A DNA stretch of 64,000 nucleotides from Curtobacterium flaccumfaciens. GTDB taxonomy: Bacteria > Actinomycetota > Actinomycetes > Actinomycetales > Microbacteriaceae. The notes under the pieces were generated by a model, which saw only the letters and a program-made list of their open reading frames with translations, did no database searches and had not been told where the DNA came from. The stretch is taken from assembly GCF_013359815.1 (NCBI RefSeq), contig NZ_JABMCF010000036.1, positions 310,001 to 374,000 of the forward strand, in the 5' to 3' direction. The first letter of the stretch is position 1, and every line of letters starts with the position of its first letter. The translations under genes were made by a program, and so were the position numbers. Below, in pieces: positions 16,630 to 24,151 of this stretch.

Positions 16630-17093
16630 CGGACGAACAGCCCGATGCACAGGCCGACGACCGTTTCGACCTCGACCGCTTCGTCCGGGCCCAGCAGGGC
16701 GTCCACGACGTCGCGCTCGACGAACTCCGCCGGGGCCGGAAGTCGTCGCACTGGATGTGGTTCGTGTTCCCGCAGCTGGCCGGCCTGGGGCGGAGCGCCA
16801 CGGCCGTGCGCTACGCGATCACCGGCGTGGACGAAGCCCGCGCCTACCTGGCGCACCCGGTGCTCGGGCCCCGTCTGCGCACGGCGACCGACGTCGCACA
16901 CGACGCCCCCGCCCGCTCTGCCGACGCCCTGCTCGGGGGCATCGACTCGGTGAAGCTCCGGTCGTCGATGACGCTCTTCGCCCGGGTCGCGACCGACCCG
17001 CGGCCGTTCGCCGCCGTGCTGGACCGCTGGTACGCCGGCGCCGAGGACCCGGCCACGGTCCGCCTGCTCGGGGAGCGCTCGGATCGCGAGTGA
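16626..17093 (+). CDS. DUF1810 family protein
   Basis: A 155-residue protein with the DUF1810 signature: FDLDRFVRAQQGVHDVALDEL, then KSSHWMWFVFPQLAGLGRSATAVRYAI and EARAYLAHPVLGPRL. In plants and bacteria the family is called calpastatin-like, but no biochemical role is settled. The GTG at 16626 overlaps the YqjF-like stop (GTGA), and this placement fixes the start. It is the last gene of the operon. Confidence 0.8.
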   Translation: MTDEQPDAQADDRFDLDRFVRAQQGVHDVALDELRRGRKSSHWMWFVFPQLAGLGRSATAVRYAITGVDEARAYLAHPVLGPRLRTATDVAHDAPARSADALLGGIDSVKLRSSMTLFARVATDPRPFAAVLDRWYAGAEDPATVRLLGERSDRE

Positions 17094-17268
17094 CATGCAC
17101 GACGCACGACGCCCGACGCGCGCGACCGGCATCTGAACGTCGACACTGACACGCGCTGAGCCGACCGCAACGCCGTTGTCATATCAGGTACGGTGATGCG
17201 AGCACGAGCGATGTCGACCGTGCCCGTTCGCCCGGCGCCCCGACGCCGCCGCCCCCGAAGGAGAACGC

Positions 17269-17919
17269 ATGCCGGTCCCCCGCAGCGCCCCGACCGAGCA
17301 CCAGCTGCTCCGTGACACCGTCCGTCACAAGATCCACGACGCGATCATGGACGGCACGCTCCTGCCGGGCGAACGACTGAACGACGACGAGCTCATCTCG
17401 TGGCTCGGCGTCTCCCGGACCCCCATCCGCGAGGCCCTGAGCCAGCTGTCCCGCGCCGGCCTGATCGAGATGGCCCCGAACCGGTACACCCGCGTCACCA
17501 CACCGGACCCCGCCGAGGTCATCGAAGCGATGCAGACCCTCGGCGTGCTGTTCGGCGGCGTGGTCCGGCTCGCGGTCCCGCGCCTCGGTTCGGCGAGCCG
17601 GAAGAAGATCCTGTCCCAGCTCGACAAGACGATCACCGAGCTCGAGGCCCACGAGGTCGCCGCCGTCAACCATGACGCCCTCGACGTCTTCGCCCTGTAC
17701 GTCGCCGAGTGCGGTAACGAGAACCTGCAGCGCGTCTGCCGCGACACGATGGACGGCCTGGCGTTCCGGCTGCGACTGCCGAACCTCGACGAACTGGTCG
17801 ACTGGGACCGGATGACCGAGGACTTCCGGCGGCTCCGGGCGGCGACCGAAACCGGCGACAACGTCACGGCCGAGCTCGCGACCGAGGCGATCCACCAGCT
17901 GCCGGGCGAGAAGCACTGA
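17269..17919 (+). CDS. GntR family transcription regulator (FCD type)
   Basis: A 216-residue regulator. The N-terminal winged helix includes LLRDTVRHKIHDAIMDGTLLPGERLNDDELISWLGVSRTPIREALSQL, the standard GntR DNA-binding segment. The C-terminal part is a helical effector domain. The ligand is unknown. GAAGGAGAACGC gives a strong ribosome site. No obvious target gene lies beside it, so it may act elsewhere or on itself. Confidence 0.88.
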   Translation: MPVPRSAPTEHQLLRDTVRHKIHDAIMDGTLLPGERLNDDELISWLGVSRTPIREALSQLSRAGLIEMAPNRYTRVTTPDPAEVIEAMQTLGVLFGGVVRLAVPRLGSASRKKILSQLDKTITELEAHEVAAVNHDALDVFALYVAECGNENLQRVCRDTMDGLAFRLRLPNLDELVDWDRMTEDFRRLRAATETGDNVTAELATEAIHQLPGEKH

Positions 17920-18095
17920 GTCCACCTGTACCCGCGTACAGGAACCGCCCGTCTCGCACACGCGAGGCGGGCGGTCGACGTTCCACGGGCCTCCCGGCCG
18001 GCGGCCCGGCCACGCGCGTGACGCTCCCAGTCCCGGGGCCGCGCGGACCGATAGCATCGCTGGCGACCACCTGAACCAGGCACCCGGAGCAGCAC

Positions 18096-18551
18096 ATGAA
18101 CCCCCGCCCGACGGACCGTACCGAGGTCGCCGCACGCCTGGCCGCCGCGGTCGGTCGGATCAACCGACGGGCCCGCACCGACTCGGCCTCGCTCGGGTAC
18201 GGCATCGTGTCGGCGCTCGCGTCGATCCAGCGGCACGGACCCCTGCGCCCCGGCGACCTGTCGCGGATCGAGGTGGTCACGAAGCCCACGATGACCCGCA
18301 TCCTGACCGAGCTCGAGCAGCGCGGCTTCATCCAGCGCGAGGCCGACCCGCGCGACGGCCGGGCGTTCATGGTGACGGCCACGCCGGAGGGCATCGAGGC
18401 GGTCGAGCAGGCCCGCGCGAACCGCACCGGGATCGTCGCCGAACTCATCGCCGAACTCGACGAGTCGGACGTCCAGGCGATCGCCGGCGCCTTGGCCGCG
18501 CTCGAGCGCGTCGCCCAGGGCGAGCACGCCCAGGAACCTCACACCTTCTAG
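18096..18551 (+). CDS. MarR family transcription regulator
   Basis: A 151-residue winged-helix regulator. GPLRPGDLSRIEVVTKPTMTRILTELEQRGFIQREADPRDGRAFMVTATPEG is the MarR helix-turn-helix and wing with the conserved DxRD signature. It probably responds to a small phenolic or oxidant. It starts at an ATG after CCGGAGCAGC. The next gene downstream is the lytic transglycosylase after a 298-bp gap, so an operon with it is unlikely. Confidence 0.85.
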   Translation: MNPRPTDRTEVAARLAAAVGRINRRARTDSASLGYGIVSALASIQRHGPLRPGDLSRIEVVTKPTMTRILTELEQRGFIQREADPRDGRAFMVTATPEGIEAVEQARANRTGIVAELIAELDESDVQAIAGALAALERVAQGEHAQEPHTF

Positions 18552-18564
18552 GCCCCGCGCGACC

Positions 18565-18581
18565 GTTACCGAACCGTTACC
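18565..18581 (+). promoter_or_regulatory. Direct repeat resembling an MtrA box
   Basis: GTTACC-GAACC-GTTACC, two identical hexamers 11 bp apart, lies 268 bp upstream of the transglycosylase start. In actinobacteria the MtrAB two-component system binds such paired GTTAC repeats upstream of cell-wall hydrolase genes. The match is by eye only. Confidence 0.5.
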
Positions 18582-18849
18582 AAGCGGTGGACGGACCGTT
18601 CTGCCAGCGTTCCTGGACGCGCTGCCCAGTCTGACCGGTCATGGTGTCGGCTCCGCCTGACCGCGGCCACCCCACGGCTGCTCCCGGCGGACGGACGGGC
18701 CCCACACCACCGTCCGGTCCTCACCGGCTCGAGGACTCCTCATCGTCGTCGACGGTGTCACCGACACCGCCAGCCTCCGGCGTGCCCGCACGACCTCGGT
18801 CGCGCGAGCGGGAGTCCCTCCCCCACCGAGCCGCCGACCTGCGGAACCG

Positions 18850-19722
18850 ATGCGACACACCCCTGAGCTCCCCACCACGACGGCCTCGACCCGACGTGAA
18901 GCCCTGAACACCCCCACCCGCCGGATGCGCCGGGCCCTACGCCACCGCGCGACACTGATCGCCGGCGGCGCAGCCGTCCTCGCCGTCGCCGGTGGCGCCC
19001 TGACCGTCGGCACGCAGCCCGCCATCGGCGAGGCCCTCGGCATGCCGACCGGCACCCCGAGCGCCTCGGCGACCGTAGAGCCCGCCCTGCGCGGCACCGC
19101 GCTCGACCGCGCCCAGGCCGCCGCCACGATCACCACGGCGAAGACCGTCATGCAGACCGCGAACCACAAGGTCGACACCTCGGCGCTCGAACAGCGCGTC
19201 GACGCCCTGAGCGACTACCCGGACCTGTCCGGCGCTGCGCTGACGAACCGCATCTCGACGACGGTCGCGTCGACCACGCACGTCGCCCAGGCGAGCGCCA
19301 CGCAGGACAAGCGGGACGTCGACGCGAAGGCCGCGGCGGCAGCGAAGGCCGCAGCCGAGCGGAAGGCTGCCGCCGAGGCAGCGGAGGCCGCCCGGAAGCT
19401 CGCCGCCGGCAACACCGTCGCCGGTGCCAAGGCCACGGCGAGCTCGCTCGCGTCGTCGGAGTACGGCTGGGGTGCCGACCAGTTCCAGTGCCTGGACAAC
19501 CTGTGGACCAAGGAGTCCGGCTGGAACTACCAGGCCGTCAACGCGAACGGCGGCGCGACCGGCATCCCGCAGGCGCTCCCCGGCTCGAAGATGGCCACGA
19601 TCGCCGCGGACTGGCGCACCAACGCCACCACCCAGATCACCTGGGGCCTGCAGTACATCAGCTCGGCGTACGGCACCCCGTGCGCGGCGTGGGGGCACTC
19701 GCAGGCGAACAACTTCTACTGA
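18850..19722 (+). CDS. Secreted lytic transglycosylase-like cell-wall protein
   Basis: A 290-residue exported protein. Residues about 25-55 are a basic stretch and hydrophobic segment (signal peptide or anchor). An alanine/lysine-rich coiled region follows (about 155-190). The last 85 residues are a transglycosylase-like domain with QFQCLDNLWTKESGWNYQ, where the Glu in KESGWN is the likely catalytic residue. NANGGATGIPQALPGSKM and WGLQYISSAYGTPCAAW then complete it. It probably cuts peptidoglycan during growth or daughter-cell separation. The long 298-bp leader holds the GTTACC repeat. No good ribosome site precedes the ATG at 18850; an ATG at 18925 is possible. Confidence 0.8.
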   Translation: MRHTPELPTTTASTRREALNTPTRRMRRALRHRATLIAGGAAVLAVAGGALTVGTQPAIGEALGMPTGTPSASATVEPALRGTALDRAQAAATITTAKTVMQTANHKVDTSALEQRVDALSDYPDLSGAALTNRISTTVASTTHVAQASATQDKRDVDAKAAAAAKAAAERKAAAEAAEAARKLAAGNTVAGAKATASSLASSEYGWGADQFQCLDNLWTKESGWNYQAVNANGGATGIPQALPGSKMATIAADWRTNATTQITWGLQYISSAYGTPCAAWGHSQANNFY

Positions 19723-19755
19723 TCGGCGCGGGTCGCGATGGCGACCGGCAGACGG

Positions 19756-19793
19756 ACGGGAGGCCCGTGGCGGATCCGCCACGGGCCTCCCGT
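19756..19793. terminator. Perfect 38-bp palindromic terminator
   Basis: ACGGGAGGCCCGTGGCGGA is followed directly by its exact complement. It sits between the convergent transglycosylase and encapsulin genes. The hairpin at 30362-30403 is nearly the same sequence. Confidence 0.9.
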
Positions 19794-19801
19794 TGCGTTG
19801 C

Positions 19802-19845
19802 GTGGTCGCGGTCAGCCCACCCGCGCGACGCGCACGTCGGTGCGG
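19802..19845 (-). pseudogene. Copied 3' tail of an Asp23-like gene
   Basis: 44 bases match 30409-30452 with about three differences. On the minus strand they encode DVRVARVG followed by a stop at 19811-19813, the same last eight residues and stop as the gene at 30419-30727. The frame stays open a little upstream (RADPVPTRT) into the encapsulin end but has no usable start. The matching terminator also lies next to it. Confidence 0.6.
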
Positions 19846-19890
19846 GTGGGCACCGGGTCCGCCCGCAGGGCCGCTCGTCGTGTCTGCTCC

Positions 19891-20697
19891 TCAGAGTGAC
19901 CGGCGGAGGACGACGGACGCCTCGGGGGTGTTCACCTGGAACGCGAAGGTCTCCTCGACGTACATCGTGACGTCGACGCCGTCGTGGCCCAGGTAGCCGA
20001 GGGCCAGGTCCTCGCCGACGGTGAACACGAAGTCCCCGCCGCGCTGACTGATCAGCAGCGACTCGTCGATGCCGGGCGCTCGCTCGACCTGACCGCCGGT
20101 GATGCCCTCGAGCTGCTCACGCAGGGGTGTGCCGGCGTCGTCGGTCTCGACGATGTCCGCCCAGTCACGCGGGCTGCACGCCAGGGCGTACGGCCCGGCG
20201 ACCCCGACGTCGCGGAGTGCGGCGACCGCAGCGGTGACCGCGGCCCGGAACGATGTCGGCGAGCCGTCGTGCGAATGCGCGGGCTGGGTCGACGCGTGTC
20301 CGGCTCCGGTGATGCCGCCCTCCGGCCACCCGCGGAGCGTCGCCCGGTTCTCGTGGGCCGCGAGCCGCAGCACGGCCGCGTCGAGGTCACCCAGGTCGAC
20401 GTCGGTGGCACCGCGGGAGGAGTCCACGAGTTCCTCGAGCGCGACGGTGAAGGTCGCGCGGACCTCGCAGAGCGGCAGGACCCGGCGGCGCCGTGCGGTG
20501 ATGCCGTCGGCGACCCCGCCGGTCACCGCGTCGGTGCGGCCGAGGTCGACCGACGACCACTGCCAGCCGCGCGGGCCGTCGAAGTCGACGATGCGCCGCG
20601 CGGCGAGCGCCGGGACCAGCCGGTCACGGGCCTCGGCGTCGAGCACCGCCCAGGTGTCGGCACCGAACGGCGCGAGTTCGCGGAGGAGGTGGTTCAT
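19891..20697 (-). CDS. Family 1 encapsulin shell protein
   Basis: A 268-residue HK97-fold shell protein (linocin M18/CFP29 type) that self-assembles into a protein nanocompartment in the cytosol. The N-terminus MNHLLRELAPFGADTWAVLDAEARDRLVPALAARRIVDFDGPRGW is the canonical family start. PYALACSPRDWADIVET and the C-terminal LGYLGHDGVDVTMYVEETFAFQV complete it. The ATG overlaps the DyP stop by four bases, so shell and cargo are made together. Length matches the family (264-270). Confidence 0.95.
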   Translation of the reverse strand: MNHLLRELAPFGADTWAVLDAEARDRLVPALAARRIVDFDGPRGWQWSSVDLGRTDAVTGGVADGITARRRRVLPLCEVRATFTVALEELVDSSRGATDVDLGDLDAAVLRLAAHENRATLRGWPEGGITGAGHASTQPAHSHDGSPTSFRAAVTAAVAALRDVGVAGPYALACSPRDWADIVETDDAGTPLREQLEGITGGQVERAPGIDESLLISQRGGDFVFTVGEDLALGYLGHDGVDVTMYVEETFAFQVNTPEASVVLRRSL

Positions 20698-21749
20698 GGC
20701 GTGTGCCCTTCCGTGCTGCGGAGTGAACCGATGCCGAGACCGGGACCGGTGGCGTCGGGAGCCGCCACCACGGACGGCGACGGTGGTGTCGCGAGCGCGG
20801 CGAGGTCCACCAGACGATCGCGTGCGGGGGCGAAGAACGTCGCTCCGGTGACCGCGCGCGAGAAGTCGAGCAGCCGGTCGTACGTCCCGGGAGGATCGCC
20901 GACGAACATCCGTTCCAGCATCCGTTCGAGCACCCAGAGCTCACCGCTGTAGCCGATGAAGTAGGTGCCGTACTCCCCGCTGCCGGGTCGACCGAAGGGC
21001 ATGTTGTCGCGGAGGACGTCGTGCTCGACCCCGTCGTCGTCGACGATGGTCGCGAGCGACTTGTGCGACGGCCGGACCTCGGTGGCGCTGTCCCGCTCCA
21101 CGTTGTCCGACTTCGACCGGCCGATGATGCGTTCCTGCGCGTCCGTCCCGAGGGCGTTCCACGCCGGCAGGTCGTGCAGGTACTTCTGGACGACGACGTA
21201 GCTGCCGCCGGCCCAGTCCGGGTCGTCCGCACCGACGAGTGCGGAGGCTGCCAGGTCCTGCGCGACCGGGTTCGCCGTGCCGTCCACGAAGCCGAGCAGG
21301 TCGCGGGTGTCGAAGTACCGGAAGCCGCTGACCTCGTCGACCACGGTGACGTGGTCCCCGAGCGCGGCGAGCAGCAGGCGCTCGAACTCGAAGCAGACGT
21401 CGGTGCGTTCACCCCGGATGTGGAAGAGCAGGTCTCCCCCGGTGGACGGCGCCGAGTGGACCGGTCCGGTCAGGGCGGGGAACGGGTGCAGCGCGTCCGG
21501 GCGGGCATGCGGCGAGAACCGGTCCCACGCCACCGCCCCGATCCCGACGACGCAGGACAGGTGCGCGTCGAGGTCGCGGAACCCGACCGTCTTCAGCAGG
21601 CCGTCGAGGTCGCTGAGCACGTCGCGGACGGCATCGAGGTCGTCGTCGTCCGGCCCGACGTCGATGGTCAGGAACACCGCCGAACGGGACAGCGGTGCGT
21701 CGACGCTCTGCGCGTCGATGGGGACGCGGCTGCCCGGTGCGCCGGGCAT
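20694..21749 (-). CDS. Dye-decolourising peroxidase, encapsulin cargo
   Basis: A 351-residue haem DyP-type peroxidase. It shows the distal motif GFVDGTANP, the proximal His in RPSHKSL, and the distal Arg and Asn in LRDNMPFG, followed by GEYGTYFIGY. It uses H2O2 to oxidise bulky substrates. The C-terminal tail GLGIGSLRS (residues 337-345) is the short targeting peptide that binds the inner face of encapsulins. The ATG at 21749 overlaps the stop of an eight-residue leader peptide that carries the only strong ribosome site. Confidence 0.93.
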   Translation of the reverse strand: MPGAPGSRVPIDAQSVDAPLSRSAVFLTIDVGPDDDDLDAVRDVLSDLDGLLKTVGFRDLDAHLSCVVGIGAVAWDRFSPHARPDALHPFPALTGPVHSAPSTGGDLLFHIRGERTDVCFEFERLLLAALGDHVTVVDEVSGFRYFDTRDLLGFVDGTANPVAQDLAASALVGADDPDWAGGSYVVVQKYLHDLPAWNALGTDAQERIIGRSKSDNVERDSATEVRPSHKSLATIVDDDGVEHDVLRDNMPFGRPGSGEYGTYFIGYSGELWVLERMLERMFVGDPPGTYDRLLDFSRAVTGATFFAPARDRLVDLAALATPPSPSVVAAPDATGPGLGIGSLRSTEGHTP

Positions 21750-21775
21750 CAGGGTGCGCCGTGGACGGAGGCCAT
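21749..21775 (-). promoter_or_regulatory. Leader peptide MASVHGAP coupled to the DyP start
   Basis: GGAGGAAAGG (21784-21793, minus strand) stands 8 bases before an ATG that opens an eight-codon frame. Its TGA overlaps the DyP ATG as TGATG. The DyP start itself has no comparable ribosome site. Translation of the peroxidase would thus depend on reinitiation or coupling. An alternative is that the first gene is mis-started and the leader is not translated. Confidence 0.5.
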
Positions 21776-22010
21776 GGTGTCCGCCTTTCCTCCGCAGCCG
21801 TCCTGACGGTGCGGTTCGGTGCCGTGGGGTGTCTCCCGTCGAGCATCGCCACCCGGCACCCCGTCATGCCTGAGTCGGATGACCCGCTCCGCAAGGGGGG
21901 ATGCCCGCGCGACCACGGGGTGATGTGGTGACCGCGTCGTCGTCGCTAGCGTCCGGAGCAGCCGCCACGGGCCTCCCGGGCGGCGGACGACCGACGATCC
22001 AGGAGCGACG

Positions 22011-23972
22011 ATGACGATCAGCATCTCGGACGCACGACCGGCGCACGACGACGGCACCGGGCGGGCGCTGCGCTCGCCGTCCGGTGGCACCGATCCCTTC
22101 GTGGTCGTCACCGGACCGGCCGCTTCCGCCCGGGCACGGGCGCTCGCGGACATCACGGACGCCGCCCGGGCGGACGGCCACACGGTCGTCCGGTGGCGTG
22201 CGGTGGGCGGTGACCCCGTCATCGAGGCAGCGTCGCTGGCCCCGTGGCTCGCCCTCGTCCGGGCGCACGACGCCGGGGCACCGGGGCCCACCCGCAGCGC
22301 CGTGCTCGTCGAGGACTTCGACGCACTCGACCAGGACGCCAGGACCGTGCTGCAGGACCTGCTCGCCGCACTGGCGCGGGACCTCGGGACGGTCGTGGTG
22401 GTCGCGGTGCGCGAGGGCCGGGCCCTGGCCGGATCGGGCACCCGGCTGCCGTCGGCCGACGTCTCCGTCACCGTCTCGGCCGCCTTCACCGGGGACTTCG
22501 GTCTCGTCGACACCGAGGCCGAACGGGCCGTCCGCCGGTGCACCCGACCGGATCCGTCGCTGGTGGCGGCGGTCGAGTTCGTCCGGGCGGTCCGGTCCGG
22601 TGACGTGCACGCCGGCAGGCGGACCGTCCTGACCGCGCTCCGGGAGTCCGACCGGGTGCGCGCCGACGACGTCCTGGTCGCGACGCTGCACGTGCTCTGC
22701 TACCTCGGCGGGCACGACTCCTGGTGGGACGAGGCGCTGGCGCTGACCGCCGACCGTGACCTCGACCCGGTGCTGCGGCTCGTCGAGGACTGTGTCGACG
22801 GATCCGGCCGGACCGAGCACGAGCGTGCCACGCTGTACCGCGAGGTGCAGGCATCCGCTGCCGACACGCAACCGTGGAAGGCCGTGGCACTGCACATCGC
22901 GTGGACGCTGCTCGACTCGACGGATCCGCGCCGGGACCACGTGGAGGCCGCGCTCCGACGAGCGGGCGACGCCGGGCTCCTCGGCTACTTCAGCTCGTGC
23001 CGTGCCGCCGTGACGCACTACCAGGCGGGGCGGCTCGACGCGGCGCGGGCGGCGTTCGACCACGTGCACCGAGCGGCCGAGCGCTGGCAGGCCGGGACGC
23101 TCGTCGCGCTGACCGAGGCGCTGCAGGCACTGGTGCTCTCCGTGCAGGGCGAGCCGGAGCAGGCGGCACGGAAGGCCGACCGCGCAGCACGGTGGGCGGC
23201 GCAGCACGGCACGCCGCTGGTCGCCCGGGCTGCGGAGCACGCCCGCTCCGCGCTCGACGTCGCGACGGGACGGTTCGAGGAGGCCTACAGCCGCTCGGCG
23301 ACGCGACCGGGCAGGGCGGGGCGGTGGCTCGAGAGCAGCTACGGACCGATCGAGCTGCTCGACGCGGTGGAGTCGGCTGCGCGGCTCCGCCTGGCCGACC
23401 ACGGTGCCGCGCTGGTGGCCCGGGCGGAACGGGCGTTCACCGACCAGCCGACCCCGCGCCGCTCCCTGGTGCTGCTCGCCTGCCGAGCGGTCGTCGACGA
23501 GACGCACGGTGCCCGCGCCCTCTTCGAGGACGCGCTGGCCAGCGTCGACGGCGACGTCTCGCCGTTCGAGGTGGCCCGCGTCCGCCTGGCCTACGGCGAG
23601 TGGTTGCGTCGTGGGATGCACGCCCTGGAGGCCCGGGGCCAGTTCCGGATGGCGGCGCGCGCCTTCGAGGTGCTCGGTGCGGGTGACTGGCAGGCCCGCG
23701 CGGAACGCGAGCTGCGCGCAGCCGGTGCTGCCCGTCCGGTGCCGACGGCGCTGGAGGCGGTCGACCTGAGCGAACAGGAACGCCGTGTGGCGTCCCTCGC
23801 CGCGGCTGGGCTGACCAACAAGCAGATCGCCGGGCAGCTGTACCTCTCGCCGCGCACCGTGAGCGGGCACCTGTACCGGCTGTTCCCGAAGCTCGGCGTG
23901 ACGACACGGGCCGGACTCCGGGATGCGCTCCTGCGACTGGGCGGCGACGGGACGGGCGACGTCCGGACGTGA
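22011..23972 (+). CDS. LuxR-family regulator with a degenerate ATPase region
   Basis: A 653-residue protein arranged like LAL regulators. Residues 34-42 correspond to the P-loop position but read TGPAASARA, without GK[ST]. A possible Walker-B-like VLVEDFDAL follows. The middle is helical and TPR-like. The last 65 residues hold a LuxR helix-turn-helix (LSEQERRVASLAAAGLTNKQIAGQLYLSPRTVSGHLYRLFPKLGV). CCAGGAGCGACG gives a strong start. It is divergent from the DyP-encapsulin operon, so it may regulate it. It probably does not hydrolyse ATP. Confidence 0.8.
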   Translation: MTISISDARPAHDDGTGRALRSPSGGTDPFVVVTGPAASARARALADITDAARADGHTVVRWRAVGGDPVIEAASLAPWLALVRAHDAGAPGPTRSAVLVEDFDALDQDARTVLQDLLAALARDLGTVVVVAVREGRALAGSGTRLPSADVSVTVSAAFTGDFGLVDTEAERAVRRCTRPDPSLVAAVEFVRAVRSGDVHAGRRTVLTALRESDRVRADDVLVATLHVLCYLGGHDSWWDEALALTADRDLDPVLRLVEDCVDGSGRTEHERATLYREVQASAADTQPWKAVALHIAWTLLDSTDPRRDHVEAALRRAGDAGLLGYFSSCRAAVTHYQAGRLDAARAAFDHVHRAAERWQAGTLVALTEALQALVLSVQGEPEQAARKADRAARWAAQHGTPLVARAAEHARSALDVATGRFEEAYSRSATRPGRAGRWLESSYGPIELLDAVESAARLRLADHGAALVARAERAFTDQPTPRRSLVLLACRAVVDETHGARALFEDALASVDGDVSPFEVARVRLAYGEWLRRGMHALEARGQFRMAARAFEVLGAGDWQARAERELRAAGAARPVPTALEAVDLSEQERRVASLAAAGLTNKQIAGQLYLSPRTVSGHLYRLFPKLGVTTRAGLRDALLRLGGDGTGDVRT

Positions 23973-24151
23973 CCCTGTCAGGGACACCCTCGCCGGCCGC
24001 TCGCCCCGCGGGCCCCGGATGCCCCGGCCACCACCCGCGACACCCCGGGCGGACGATCCGGGAACGTCACCGGAACCCGTCGCCGGGGTAACGGCAGGGC
24101 CCGTCGCGAGCCCGCGGTCCGTTCGTAGACTCCAGCCACCGACGAGGACTG

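Noticed and set aside
18552..18849. A c-di-AMP (ydaO) riboswitch upstream of the lytic transglycosylase
   Set aside because: Such switches precede some actinobacterial wall-hydrolase genes, but the conserved core sequences are not visible here. Only the GTTACC repeat stands out.
18641..18907. An 88-codon frame before the transglycosylase
   Set aside because: Pro/Ser/Arg-rich with no ribosome site and overlapping the real gene. It is more likely leader RNA.
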